A stretch of 64,000 nt of DNA from assembly GCF_000621505.1 (NCBI RefSeq), contig NZ_JHYD01000032.1, positions 37,153 through 101,152 on the forward strand. Reading direction: 5' to 3'. Made by a program: the position numbers and the translations under genes. Below the pieces are notes generated by a model. It had not been told where the DNA came from. It worked only from the letters and a program-made list of their open reading frames with translations, and searched no databases. This stretch comes from Ruminiclostridium cellobioparum DSM 1351 = ATCC 15832 (GTDB lineage Bacteria > Bacillota > Clostridia > Acetivibrionales > DSM-1351). Below, piece after piece: positions 20,722-30,132 of the stretch (within the stretch, counting starts at the first letter, position 1; every line of letters starts with the position of its first letter).

Positions 20722-20840
20722 AAGTAACACCCCTCATTAGTAGTTAATCTAAGTATAAACCAAATATATTGCCTTTTGCTGGCACACGAAGAAATTATAT
20801 CACATTTTCGAGAATTATTCCACACAGGTTTAGAGTATGC

Positions 20841-20880
20841 AAAAGAAGGGGATCTCACTTTGAGAAATCCCCTTCTTTTA
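20841..20880 (-). terminator. Intrinsic terminator between the GH5 locus and ftsK
   Basis: Arms AAAAGAAGGGGAT and ATCCCCTTCTTTT form a 13-bp stem. Minus-strand reading places it 18 bp after the GH5 stop. Its A/T-rich edges make it symmetrical. Confidence 0.85.
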
Positions 20881-20897
20881 CAATACTTTATTCAGTT

Positions 20898-22472
20898 TCA
20901 TGCAATTCTTATCTTACTCAAGTAAATAATGCCTTTGGAGCAAATCTTAATGCTATGCCGGCCTTTTTCAAGAAACAATTCCCCACCGGCATTTATTCCG
21001 CTCATTTGCACACCGATTTTTATGTCTGCTGAAATGCCCCGGTCCGTCACTATATATGCCAGGGTATTATCCTCCCGGGCCCGGCAGTGAACCTGTATCT
21101 GGTATTTCCCTTCCTCCGGCACTTCAAAATCGTACCTTACCCATTCTCCACCTAAAAGTTTGACAGCCACAAGCTCGGTATCGGGCTGTACTTCACCGTC
21201 GTAGCGCCTGTAATCGGGGACACCGGTTTTTCCGTTTTCGAATAATATTGTAATACCCTCTGTCATTCTGATTTCTGCACCTTTTTCCCTTCGGGAAACA
21301 GAACAGCCTTCATCAAAGTATTCGGCCGGTATTGATACGGGTATCTGCCTCCTGATGGCATTTATGACATCATTATTGATTACAGAGCGGTTTATTTCTT
21401 TTATAAATCCGTCAAATATGTCACATGCCTCCGGCAGTGAAAGCTTTGCCCGGTTGTCCATGTACTCTATGAGTCTATCCCAGCCCCCGGGAATTTCAAA
21501 TGTCACGGGAGAGTTGTAACATTTCATTTTTTTATAGCTCCAGAAGCTGTACGAAATTCCATGACCGGTCAGCATATTGAAGAATCCCGCATACCAATCC
21601 AGATTGTTTTCGCCTCCTTCGCCCATGAAAAGCGGTACATTGAGTTTATTGGCGCAATCGACATATTTCTGTATGCTCTCTATGTCCGGAGTGCTCCAGT
21701 ATTTGTGGAACTGGAGCATGTAGTTGCCGTCAAATTCCCCGCTCTCCAGTTCATCAAATATTTCAAAATCCGTTGCCCAATGGACACCCTCCAGTATGAG
21801 CATATGCCTTGTATCCACCTGCCTGATTGCCTTTGCAAGGTCTTTGTACAATGGAAGCACCAGCCCGTTATAACTGCCGAACCAATTTGGCAGCGGTTCG
21901 TTGAGCAGATCATATCCCGCAATGCAGTTCTCATCTTTATATCTCCTGGCCAGCAGGCTCCAGAGCAGTATTAAATCCTCCCTGTGTTTTTGAACAGTAA
22001 AAAGTTCGGGCATGTCATTTTCACTGTCGTCTATATTTGTACCGGTCTGACCGCCGGGAGCACCGTGCATATCCAGGATCACATATATTCCAAATTCCCG
22101 GCACCACTCAATGAGCTTATCTATGCGGGCAATCATACCGGGATAAAAAGACTGTGTCTCCTCATTAAAAAGTGTCCGCGCATTTAGAGGGAGCCTTATG
22201 GAATTGAAACCTTTTTGGGCTATGAAAGCAATATCCGTACGGGTTATGTAGCTGTCCAGATAGCGTTCCCAGAAGCTTTCAGTATATGCCGGTCCGCATA
22301 ATTCCTCTATGAGCTTTTCCATTCTCCGCGGGCGGTCACATTTTGTATAAAGCTTCCACATATAACCTTCGGGCAAAAGCCAGCCTCCCAGCCCGAAGCC
22401 CTGCAGTAAAATCTCCTCATTCTTTTCGTTAACTATTCTTGTTCCGCATGTTTTAAGAAGCTCCATATCCAC
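20898..22472 (-). CDS. Cytoplasmic glycoside hydrolase family 5 with C-terminal CBM6/35-like domain
   Basis: A 524-residue GH5-type glycosidase without a signal peptide, so it should act on oligosaccharides already inside the cell. The TIM barrel covers about residues 10-375. LLNEPL supplies the acid/base Glu (about 192), MGEGG the nucleophile Glu (about 285), and MHGAPGGQTG plus NSIRLPLN line the active site. The last ~135 residues look like a beta-sandwich carbohydrate-binding module, ending in GGELFLEKGRHSIKI. The start is GTG at 22470-22472, immediately after the permease stop, with AAGGA upstream; ATG two codons later is an alternative. It is the last gene of the kinase-regulator-transporter locus. 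The exact sugar is unknown. Confidence 0.88.
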   Translation of the reverse strand: MDMELLKTCGTRIVNEKNEEILLQGFGLGGWLLPEGYMWKLYTKCDRPRRMEKLIEELCGPAYTESFWERYLDSYITRTDIAFIAQKGFNSIRLPLNARTLFNEETQSFYPGMIARIDKLIEWCREFGIYVILDMHGAPGGQTGTNIDDSENDMPELFTVQKHREDLILLWSLLARRYKDENCIAGYDLLNEPLPNWFGSYNGLVLPLYKDLAKAIRQVDTRHMLILEGVHWATDFEIFDELESGEFDGNYMLQFHKYWSTPDIESIQKYVDCANKLNVPLFMGEGGENNLDWYAGFFNMLTGHGISYSFWSYKKMKCYNSPVTFEIPGGWDRLIEYMDNRAKLSLPEACDIFDGFIKEINRSVINNDVINAIRRQIPVSIPAEYFDEGCSVSRREKGAEIRMTEGITILFENGKTGVPDYRRYDGEVQPDTELVAVKLLGGEWVRYDFEVPEEGKYQIQVHCRAREDNTLAYIVTDRGISADIKIGVQMSGINAGGELFLEKGRHSIKICSKGIIYLSKIRIA

Positions 22473-22473
22473 A

Positions 22474-23310
22474 TTATCCTTTCAGTGCCCCGTCCACAAC
22501 ACCCTTTAAAATATTTTTTTGCAGCAATGCATATAAAAGTATTACCGGAATCACAGTCAGGATCAGTCCGCTGAGTATTGCGGGCCAGTCACTGGTATAC
22601 TGTCCGAACAGCATATTTGTGGAAAGCAGCAAAGTATATTTTTGAGGTGTGGCAAGTATGATCAGCGGCAGCAGAAAATCATTCCACATCCACAGGACAT
22701 TCATTATACTTATTGTGGCAGTTATTGGTCCCAGCAGCGGAAGAACTATTTTAAAGAACATCTGAGCCTTGCTGCAACCGTCTATATAAGCCGATTCCTC
22801 AATTTCATACGGTATTCCCTTTACAAAGCCATGGTACATGAAAATTGCCATACTCACTCCCAGGCCTATATAAATTGATCCCATTCCATATATTTTATTG
22901 GAGAAATGCAATATTTTAGCCACCCTGTAAAGGGGTATCATTACTGCATTGAAGGGGATCAGCATGGAGAAGACAAAGAGCCCGAAAACAAAGGAACTCA
23001 GCCTGGTTTTGGTCCTGCAGAGAATCCAGCCTGCCATTGCCGAAAATACAACTATTCCCAGGATGCCAATGACAACAATGGCCAATGTGTTGAAGAAGCT
23101 GGTAAAATACTTCATTTTATTGAAGCTTCGCACATAGTTGTCAAAATTGAAATGTGCCGGAAGAGCCAGAATGTTTGTAAATATTTCGGATTTTGTTTTA
23201 AAGGAGTTCATCAAAGCCATTAAAACCGGAAACAAACAAAATACCGATGCGGCACAAAGAAAAACCGTCACAGGGACAGTTCCTGTTCCTGCTTTTTTGG
23301 ACAAATGCAT
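22474..23310 (-). CDS. Carbohydrate ABC transporter permease (MalG type, CUT1)
   Basis: One of two inner-membrane channel subunits of a CUT1 sugar importer. The 278-residue protein has six hydrophobic spans and the ATPase-contact EAA loop EESAYIDGCSKAQMFFKIVL around residue 180. It starts one base after the stop of the other permease, with GAGGAGG upstream, and its stop nearly touches the GH5 start. There is no ATPase gene in the locus, as usual for CUT1 systems that share one MsmX-like ATPase encoded elsewhere. Confidence 0.93.
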   Translation of the reverse strand: MHLSKKAGTGTVPVTVFLCAASVFCLFPVLMALMNSFKTKSEIFTNILALPAHFNFDNYVRSFNKMKYFTSFFNTLAIVVIGILGIVVFSAMAGWILCRTKTRLSSFVFGLFVFSMLIPFNAVMIPLYRVAKILHFSNKIYGMGSIYIGLGVSMAIFMYHGFVKGIPYEIEESAYIDGCSKAQMFFKIVLPLLGPITATISIMNVLWMWNDFLLPLIILATPQKYTLLLSTNMLFGQYTSDWPAILSGLILTVIPVILLYALLQKNILKGVVDGALKG

Positions 23311-23311
23311 A

Positions 23312-24199
23312 TTACATTTCCTCCTCTCTCTTTTTCATAACCCGCAATTGCACAAGTGTAATCAGCATTATAACTAAAAAAAGTATTGTTGATTTGGCAG
23401 TTGCATAGCCCAGCCTGTTTGAACGGCCGAAGGCCTCTTCATAAATATTGATGGCAACCACCTGTGTCAACCTGCCCGGTCCGCCACCAGTAAGGGAGAA
23501 TACCACATCAAAAACCTGAAAAGCACTGTTTAATGTAACAAAGAGACATATTGTAAAGGCCTGCTTTATCATGGGAAGCGTAATACTTATAAAACGTCTG
23601 AAAGCTGATGCCCCATCCACCACCGCCGCTTCTATCAATGCTGTGGGAACACTTTGTATTGCAGCAATATAAATCACCATCAGGTAACCAGCACCGCCCC
23701 AGACGGCAACTATAACAATTGCTGTGAAGGAATATTTCGGATCTCCCAGCCAGGACTTGTTTAAAAACTCCAACCCGGTATTGTCGGCAATATAATAAAG
23801 AACCTGTGTAAATATAAAGTTCCACATATACCCGCCTATAATCATGCTTATCATATTGGGCATATAAAAAATCGTCCTGAAAAAGCTCCTGCCTTTGCGG
23901 GCAGACTCAATCAACACGGCAAGCACGAGTGCACATACATTCAGCGCAACTATTGCTGCCCCTACGTATTTCAAGGTGAACAGCATAGCCCTCCAAAAAT
24001 CCGCATCACCTGTAAATATCTCGGCAAAATTCTCAAAGCCTATAATTTTATATGTAGGATTTATTCCGTTCCAGTTGGTAAAGCTGTACCACAGTCCCAG
24101 TACCGCAGGAATCAGTTTAAAGGCCGCAAAGAATACAAATGCGGGCAATACGAATAAAATCAAGGTAAAATTCTGAGATTGTTTTTTATTAATGTTCAA
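23312..24199 (-). CDS. Carbohydrate ABC transporter permease (MalF type, CUT1)
   Basis: The second channel subunit of the same importer, 295 residues with six hydrophobic spans and the EAA loop LIEAAVVDGASAFRRFISIT near residue 195. The start is TTG at 24197-24199 behind a G-rich ribosome site. It follows the binding protein by about 130 bp. It shares the topology of family members such as LacF/UgpA/MalF, which cannot be told apart here, so the transported sugar stays open. Confidence 0.92.
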   Translation of the reverse strand: MNINKKQSQNFTLILFVLPAFVFFAAFKLIPAVLGLWYSFTNWNGINPTYKIIGFENFAEIFTGDADFWRAMLFTLKYVGAAIVALNVCALVLAVLIESARKGRSFFRTIFYMPNMISMIIGGYMWNFIFTQVLYYIADNTGLEFLNKSWLGDPKYSFTAIVIVAVWGGAGYLMVIYIAAIQSVPTALIEAAVVDGASAFRRFISITLPMIKQAFTICLFVTLNSAFQVFDVVFSLTGGGPGRLTQVVAINIYEEAFGRSNRLGYATAKSTILFLVIMLITLVQLRVMKKREEEM

Positions 24200-24332
24200 T
24201 TATCCCACCCCCCAGCTGAATTAGACTTAAAAATAATTTCTGCTCAAAAATAAAAACAATTGAAATACATGTGAAAATCTTGTATTGCAATTGTCTTATT
24301 TTTTGATACAGCCGGTTCCACACCTGTTATAT

Positions 24333-25667
24333 TTATTTGGCCTGGGCCGCTGCCCTGTTGGCATCCTTGAAGGTCTTATCCATAACTTTTATGAACTCAT
24401 CTTTAGTGGTTTTCTTTGCATAGTAGCTCTGCAGCAGCTTGCCCTGTTCATCGGTGACGGCATTGGGCAATACGAGATCCCGGTAGGAACGTCCCTGTTC
24501 AACATAGCTGCTTGCCTCTTTTGCCCAGGAATACTGTGCAAAGCTGTGGCATTTTGCCACCGGGTTAAATTTTAATTCTTTATACAAAGCTGAGGAATCC
24601 TTGTCATCCAGCATATAGTTTGCCAGAGCAAGCGCCGTCTCTATTTCCTTCGTGCCTGAATACACTGCAAGAGAAGTGGTTGTGGCCAGATTTATCTTTG
24701 TACAGTTGATATCGTTATTTACCGGAAGTGCGCCCACGCCGATTTTTATATCGGGATTGACCCCTAATATGCTTTCGGCACTCCAGGTTCCCTGTACAAA
24801 CATTGCCGCCTTGCCGTTTGCAAAATCGGCGGCCCCCTGTTCAGAGCCCTTATCCAGAGCATTTTTGGTTCCATTCTGCATAATGAGGTCTATAACATCA
24901 AAAATTTCAGCAACCTCTTTGTAGGAGCCCTGATCCTGGTACATTCTGTCGGTCCAGTCAGGAATACTTCCGCTTACTTTTCCTCCCAGAGTAAGTGCGG
25001 TCATAAGCTGCGGCACCCACTGTTCCTGGAAGGCAAGTTCAAAAGGAGTATACCCGTTGTCCTTTAAGATCTTTACTACTGTCTTCATCTGGTCGAGAGT
25101 GTCCGGGACCTTTAAGCCCAATTTATCAAATATGTCCTTGTTGTATAAATAGCCCCATACAGTACTCTCAAATGGTACGGCATAAACCCTGTTATCAATG
25201 GTAACTGTTTTGCGTACGTCGTCGTACAGCTTATCAGCCAGAGGCTGTGAGGTCAGATCTGCAACATAACCTGCTTTAACGTATGTAGGCAGATCGGCAG
25301 AGGCATGAAGTGTAAAAAGATCAGGAGCATCATTGGAAGAAAGTCTTGTTTGAATAATATTTCCGTATTGGTCACTGCTTGGCATTTCAAGGTTTATTAC
25401 AGCTTCCACATTCTTTTCAGCCAGAATTTTTGCCTTGAACTGGTTCAAATATGCTTCCATCTGATCTGTAAAACGTGGAAAACTCATCATGACATTAAGA
25501 GTTGCCCTGGTTGGTTCTGCTTTGCTTGAGGCTGCAGCCTGACCGGAAACCGCAGCCGAAGACGGCGCTGCCGAAGCTACGCTTGTGCCTTGAGTGTCGC
25601 TGCCGCACCCTGCAAGCATTACTGAGATCATGCAAATGACTAACAGTACCGACAGTAATTTTTTCAT
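24333..25667 (-). CDS. Carbohydrate ABC transporter substrate-binding lipoprotein (family 1)
   Basis: The extracellular sugar-capturing subunit of the CUT1 importer. The 444-residue precursor starts MKKLLSVLLV and has the lipobox LAGC, so the mature protein is a lipoprotein; a Ser/Ala-rich linker follows the cysteine. SBP_bac_1 features include LTLHASADLP, PFESTVWGYLYNKDIFDKLG and FANGKAAMFVQGTWS. The ATG at 25665-25667 has AGGAGG upstream. A 16-bp palindrome at 25722-25737 lies just upstream, and the response regulator gene ends about 120 bp before it, so this gene may have its own regulated promoter. Confidence 0.93.
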   Translation of the reverse strand: MKKLLSVLLVICMISVMLAGCGSDTQGTSVASAAPSSAAVSGQAAASSKAEPTRATLNVMMSFPRFTDQMEAYLNQFKAKILAEKNVEAVINLEMPSSDQYGNIIQTRLSSNDAPDLFTLHASADLPTYVKAGYVADLTSQPLADKLYDDVRKTVTIDNRVYAVPFESTVWGYLYNKDIFDKLGLKVPDTLDQMKTVVKILKDNGYTPFELAFQEQWVPQLMTALTLGGKVSGSIPDWTDRMYQDQGSYKEVAEIFDVIDLIMQNGTKNALDKGSEQGAADFANGKAAMFVQGTWSAESILGVNPDIKIGVGALPVNNDINCTKINLATTTSLAVYSGTKEIETALALANYMLDDKDSSALYKELKFNPVAKCHSFAQYSWAKEASSYVEQGRSYRDLVLPNAVTDEQGKLLQSYYAKKTTKDEFIKVMDKTFKDANRAAAQAK

Positions 25668-25721
25668 TTTAATTCCTCCTAAATAAATTATTCTCTGTAC
25701 CATTATCATACTTCGGAAAAT

Positions 25722-25737
25722 GCAAATTTACATTTGC
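25722..25737. promoter_or_regulatory. Palindrome upstream of the sugar-binding protein gene
   Basis: GCAAATTTACATTTGC is a 6-4-6 palindrome. On the minus strand a TATGAT box follows 17-20 bp later, so the palindrome overlaps the expected -35 position of a promoter for the transporter genes. A binding site for the adjacent AraC-type regulator is the obvious candidate; this is inference. Confidence 0.4.
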
Positions 25738-25789
25738 CCTTGTTAATCACATTTATAGTCAAATTTTAATGTCATAATTTTCAGCTTTT

Positions 25790-26875
25790 TTATCTCATTT
25801 TACCCGGGGACGTTCCAAAATACTTTTTAAAGGTTTTGTAGAAGTGGGCAATATCCAGGTAACCGGTCATGTCCGAAACAGCCTGTATGGGCAGACCATA
25901 TTCCACAATCAGCTCTTTTGCCTTTTCCATGCGGACTCCGGTCAGGTAATCGGAAAAAGTAATACCCAGCTCCTTTTTGAATGCGGAAGACAGATATTCT
26001 TTTGTTACAAAATTGGTTTTGGCCAATTCCTCCAGAGAAATGTTACCGGAAAAATTATTATCCACAAACTGCTTGATTGCCAGAATATCTATCTTGTTTT
26101 TTCTCTGCCTCTGCAAATTAACTTCATCTATTATTTTATCCGCTATGGCAGTATAGTGCCTGATAAACTCCTCTTGGCTTCCGCTTTCTCTGATGGTAAA
26201 GGGCAGCTCAACCGCCAATGACCGGTCCACGGCTGCACTATATTTGGCAATGACTGTTTCCTCCACTATCTTGTGCAGATCATAATTCATATTAATGACC
26301 AGTTTCAGCTTTGCCCTGTCATCCTTTTGCTGCTCAAGCAAAGCCTTCATTTTATCCAGAGCACACCGGACTCCTTTTTTGGAGAGGCCTTCAAGGCATT
26401 TTCTGGTGTCATCCCGTGCTTCGATATATTTCGTCAACCAGCTTGTATCGGCAATTCCAACCAGACTTATTTCATTCTGTTCTTCCATCAGCATTTCACG
26501 GTCCAGTTCATCAGAACAGCGTTTTATCAGCCGGTTGAATTCATCCTCTTTTATGGGCTTCAGCAAATAATCCATTACATGGCTGTTCAACGCCTGTCTG
26601 GTATAGTTATAATCATAATAGCCGCTGATAACTATGACCTTGGCCTTTATATTCTGCTGTGAGAGCAGCTGAAGCAGCTCTGCCCCATCAATTCCCGGCA
26701 TTTTCATATCGGTTATTATCAAATGGGGCTTCAACTGTTTGATACATTCTATACCCGAAACCCCGTCGGCGGCCTCGCCTACCATCTGAAACCCATATTC
26801 CTGCCAGTTACCGATTCTCTTTATTGTATCCCTTGTCCAGGCTTCATCATCAATTATCACTACCCGGTAACCCAT
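25790..26875 (-). CDS. YesN-like response regulator, AraC-type
   Basis: A 361-residue transcription regulator that pairs with the kinase gene overlapping it. The receiver domain has VIIDDE, the phosphorylated Asp in ITDMKMPG (about residue 56) and YLLKPI. A middle region of about 130 residues follows, then a C-terminal AraC double helix-turn-helix with NISLEELAKTNFVTKEYLSS and FYKTFKKYFGTSPGKMR. The ATG at 26873-26875 has GGGGGAAG upstream and is preferred to a start nine codons earlier. It overlaps the kinase stop by 26 bp, which suggests coupled translation. The likely target is the transporter/GH5 promoter just downstream. Confidence 0.93.
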   Translation of the reverse strand: MGYRVVIIDDEAWTRDTIKRIGNWQEYGFQMVGEAADGVSGIECIKQLKPHLIITDMKMPGIDGAELLQLLSQQNIKAKVIVISGYYDYNYTRQALNSHVMDYLLKPIKEDEFNRLIKRCSDELDREMLMEEQNEISLVGIADTSWLTKYIEARDDTRKCLEGLSKKGVRCALDKMKALLEQQKDDRAKLKLVINMNYDLHKIVEETVIAKYSAAVDRSLAVELPFTIRESGSQEEFIRHYTAIADKIIDEVNLQRQRKNKIDILAIKQFVDNNFSGNISLEELAKTNFVTKEYLSSAFKKELGITFSDYLTGVRMEKAKELIVEYGLPIQAVSDMTGYLDIAHFYKTFKKYFGTSPGKMR

Positions 26876-28634
26876 TGTCTTCCCCCACTCCCTGTGCATC
26901 AAATATATACTCTATACGGGTGCCCTCTTCTTTTTCACTGTATACGGTTATCCCGTCGTTTTCAGAAAAGTTGAGCCTTATCCTGGAATTTACGTTCATA
27001 AGTCCGATATGCCGGCCGTTCTTTATGCTTCCACAGGCCGCATCCTTCATTTCCTCATTCAGGGCCTCCACCTGTTCCCGGCTCATTCCGCCGCCATTAT
27101 CCCGGACTGTAATGTGAACCTTTTTATCTTCAGACAAATATGCTTTTACCCAGAGTTTCCAATCCCCGGTGCTCCTGTCAAATCCATGCTGAAAGCAGTT
27201 TTCAACTATGGGCTGCAGCAGGAGCTTGGGCATGAGGCAGTTTTTTACTTCCTCCTGTATATCCAGCTCGATACTGAATTTGTCATAGAACCTTTCCTTC
27301 TGTATGAGCAAATAATTGTCAAGATGCTCCAATTCACTTCCCAATGTCACAAACCCGCTCTCGAAATCCATGCTGTAGCGCATCATGCTGCTTAATGCAC
27401 CTGCAATATTGTAGACCTCCCTGACTCCCCTTGACAGTGATATGCTGCCTATCAGCTGCAGGGTGTTGTGCAGGAAATGTGGATTTATCTGGGCCTGCAA
27501 GGCCTTGATCTGGGCTGATTTAGCCTGGAGCTTTATGATGTATTCCTGATGTATCAGATCTTTAATCCTCTGAACAAAGAGGGCTATATGATTTTCCAGT
27601 ACACTGATTTCATTCCTGGAATCCTCACCTGTTTTTATCTCCAACGTGGCCATTTGTATATTCTTTACCTTGTCGGTCAATTTCAGGATAGGAGAACTTA
27701 TATAAAAAGAAATCAATGCTGATAGCATTATTGCGGCAAAAACACAGGCAATACCCATAAAGATACCGGCAAATACGGTTGGTCTGGTATCTTTCACTAT
27801 TTCATTCCGGGGAATTATTTTTATTATGCCAAGTTTCCCACCCCTGTCCTGACCGTAAAATATTATATTGTTGTCAATTGAAAAGTACTCTCCGGAACCG
27901 CCGGTATTGATGAGGCTTATACTTTTTGCCAAAAGCTGCTTATCATCAAACCCCTTATTAATTGACATGACAATTTCACTCTGATCGTTGAGAAGATAAA
28001 CCCGTTCATCCTGACTTGTTTTAAGCTTTTCAAGAATTCCCTGAAGCTCTACCGTCCGCAGCTGCAATGCCAGTTTTGCAACCAGGTTGCGGTCTTCGAA
28101 AGTATTTATGTTATGTACGGCATACAGGCCCTGACCGGTTAGTTTCAAATACATATTGGTCTGCATCTCGGCCGGGCGGCTAAAGGTATTGGAAAAACCC
28201 TCCTCATCACTTTGAAGTGTTGTTCCGGCTCTTTTGGCCTTAATAACACTCCTGTCACTGACAAGGTATAATTCTATGGAAGAGAACAGATTATTTTTAT
28301 TTAAGGTAGCATTGAAGGTATTTCGCAGAATTGCACTGTCCTGATAGGAATCGCTGTCTTTACCCCATTTGAGGACAGCGTTTCTGAAGCTTTTGTCGAA
28401 CTCCATGGAGTAGAAGGTATTTTTCAACTCGTCTGAAAACTGTGACACCCTGTCGCTGCCCCACAGCATTCCATCCTTGTTTATTGCAATCAACTGCCTG
28501 TACAGCGAATCATAGGTATTGAACGCAGCCAGCGCAGTGATCAGAATAGTGGGGATGATTGCTACCGCAAGCATAAACAGAAATATCTTTGTTCTGATAG
28601 AAAGGGTCCTTTTTGACTTTTTTGAAGATTCCAT
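26850..28634 (-). CDS. YesM-like sensor histidine kinase
   Basis: A 594-residue membrane sensor. TM1 (about residues 10-35) and TM2 (about 280-305) flank an extracellular sensor domain of about 245 residues. A HAMP region follows (SSPILKLTDKVKNIQ), then the His_kinase domain with QINPHFLHNTLQ (phospho-His) and a GHKL ATPase domain (ENCFQHG, DNGGGMS, GLMNVNSRI). The start at 28632-28634 has AGGAG seven bases upstream. By family knowledge such kinases often sense sugars or a ligand-loaded binding protein; here the transporter it would regulate is directly downstream. Confidence 0.93.
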   Translation of the reverse strand: MESSKKSKRTLSIRTKIFLFMLAVAIIPTILITALAAFNTYDSLYRQLIAINKDGMLWGSDRVSQFSDELKNTFYSMEFDKSFRNAVLKWGKDSDSYQDSAILRNTFNATLNKNNLFSSIELYLVSDRSVIKAKRAGTTLQSDEEGFSNTFSRPAEMQTNMYLKLTGQGLYAVHNINTFEDRNLVAKLALQLRTVELQGILEKLKTSQDERVYLLNDQSEIVMSINKGFDDKQLLAKSISLINTGGSGEYFSIDNNIIFYGQDRGGKLGIIKIIPRNEIVKDTRPTVFAGIFMGIACVFAAIMLSALISFYISSPILKLTDKVKNIQMATLEIKTGEDSRNEISVLENHIALFVQRIKDLIHQEYIIKLQAKSAQIKALQAQINPHFLHNTLQLIGSISLSRGVREVYNIAGALSSMMRYSMDFESGFVTLGSELEHLDNYLLIQKERFYDKFSIELDIQEEVKNCLMPKLLLQPIVENCFQHGFDRSTGDWKLWVKAYLSEDKKVHITVRDNGGGMSREQVEALNEEMKDAACGSIKNGRHIGLMNVNSRIRLNFSENDGITVYSEKEEGTRIEYIFDAQGVGEDNGLPGSDN

Positions 28635-28738
28635 GTAAATTCTCCTATCAAGCCATATATGTGTGTTTTTTAGATAATTCAGTATAGCACTATAAATTAC
28701 ACCCGTCAAAAGTCCGCTTCTTTGTCATCTATTAATAT

Positions 28739-28794
28739 AAAACCCCCAAAAATGAACCAAGCTTCAACGCTGCCTGGTTCATTTTTGGGGGTTT
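28739..28794 (-). terminator. Intrinsic terminator after divIVA
   Basis: Arms AACCCCCAAAAATGAACCA (28741-28759) and its exact complement at 28775-28793 form a 19-bp perfect stem with a 15-nt loop. It lies about 30 bp after the divIVA stop on the minus strand and separates the ylm cluster from the sugar locus. Confidence 0.8.
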
Positions 28795-28825
28795 GAGTAA
28801 CTATGAGAAATATACATATAGTCAG

Positions 28826-29290
28826 TTATTCCAGATCATCGTCCGTGCTAAAGACCTGCTTCAACAGTTCAAGCTGTGACAGCAGAAGAGTTTCCGATTT
28901 GGTTTTAAACAAATGCAGTCTCTTTTTCATTTCTTCATATTCAAAACGGATCTTTATTACTTCCTGATTTGCATCATTGATAATCTTTTGGGCCTTTAAT
29001 TCAGCCTCTTTTACAATATTTTCGGCTTTGGAGTAGGAATTTTTCTTTATTTCCTCACCTGTCTGCTGTGCTACGATCAATGTGTTCTGCAAGGACTCTT
29101 CTATATTTTTGTAGTGCTGTATTCCTTCGTTTAAAACAGAAATTCTGTCTTTGAGTTCAATGTTTTCCTTTATGTATAGTTCGTAGTCCTGTATAATGCT
29201 GTCCAGAACTTCATTAACCTGATCTTCCTTATAGCCCATGAAGTTCTTCTTAAACTTGATATTATCAAGATCATTTGGAGTATAGTTCAT
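28826..29290 (-). CDS. DivIVA-domain cell division/polarity protein
   Basis: A 154-residue DivIVA homologue; the family binds curved membrane at septa and poles. The N-terminal membrane-binding motif is clear (LDNIKFKKNFMGYKEDQVNEV), followed by a long coiled coil with an Ala/Glu/Lys-rich section (SKAENIVKEAELKAQKI). It is the last gene of the ylmE-sepF-ylmG-ylmH-divIVA series, a neighbourhood typical of division genes in Firmicutes. A terminator follows. Confidence 0.92.
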   Translation of the reverse strand: MNYTPNDLDNIKFKKNFMGYKEDQVNEVLDSIIQDYELYIKENIELKDRISVLNEGIQHYKNIEESLQNTLIVAQQTGEEIKKNSYSKAENIVKEAELKAQKIINDANQEVIKIRFEYEEMKKRLHLFKTKSETLLLSQLELLKQVFSTDDDLE

Positions 29291-29338
29291 AATAAGCCAA
29301 CCTTTCCAAGGAATTAAAAGTTCCTTGATATAATATCC

Positions 29339-30124
29339 TTATTCAAAACGTTTGATAATTATATTAATGCGATCCTTTTTAGTAGTTCCGCCAACCTTGT
29401 CCAATAAAATCCTTCCCTTGCCCCGAATGGAAATTACATCGCCTTCCGACAGCTGCTTCGACGGGTTTGAAACCGGCTCCCAGTTTACATTTACCCTCTG
29501 GGCTTTAAAATACTCCATAACCTTGGTCCTGGACATGCCAAAACCGCTTGCAGTCACAGAATCAGCTCTTACAGACGCAACTGTGGTATTGATTATTTTT
29601 TCCTTCCTTTCGGGAGGGGTGTACCGGTAGACCTGCTGAAGTTCGCATTCAACCCTTGTATTACCAATTTTGTCCAGATTGTATGAAATATATTCCGCAA
29701 TTTTATCAATTAAAAATACATCACCATAGTTCTCGTAGACAAGTATATCCCCTACCTTTTCCCTCTTTATCCCAAGGCCCAGGATCGAACCGAGATAATC
29801 CCTGTGAGACAAGTCCTTATCAATAACAGGTGTTATCCTCAGATAGCTTATGGGAGCATTGTCCAGAGCTTCCTCTTCATCAATGAAGTCAGAGCTCATA
29901 GCGGCCATAACCCGCTCCGCCCCTTCAAAACCACCCGTAAAGGTATAAAAAATCCCGTCGACCTTGTCCAATACACGTTTGACAATAACCGCCTCATGGG
30001 GAGAAAGAAAATCCGAATACACAAAAGAGGAATAACGGCATTGTTCTGCCTTATCCAGAAGACGCGAAACCATTACCCTATCCTCAATCCCGGAAACCAT
30101 TTTTAATAATTCGTTTTTATTCAT
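29339..30124 (-). CDS. YlmH-family S4-domain RNA-binding protein
   Basis: A 261-residue protein with a C-terminal S4 RNA-binding domain (SRTKVMEYFKAQRVNVN, then GDVISIRGKGRI). In Bacillus YlmH lies in the division cluster and has been linked to ribosome quality control; that link is family knowledge. The start is uncertain: ATG at 30122-30124 has no good ribosome site, and a TTG at 30134-30136 overlaps the ylmG stop as TTGA, so coupled initiation there (265 residues) is equally possible. Confidence 0.88.
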   Translation of the reverse strand: MNKNELLKMVSGIEDRVMVSRLLDKAEQCRYSSFVYSDFLSPHEAVIVKRVLDKVDGIFYTFTGGFEGAERVMAAMSSDFIDEEEALDNAPISYLRITPVIDKDLSHRDYLGSILGLGIKREKVGDILVYENYGDVFLIDKIAEYISYNLDKIGNTRVECELQQVYRYTPPERKEKIINTTVASVRADSVTASGFGMSRTKVMEYFKAQRVNVNWEPVSNPSKQLSEGDVISIRGKGRILLDKVGGTTKKDRINIIIKRFE

Positions 30125-30132
30125 ATATAGCG

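Noticed and set aside
28739..28794. Transposon end or MITE
   Set aside because: The perfect 19-bp stem lies just after a stop codon and fits a terminator; no matching partner or target duplication.
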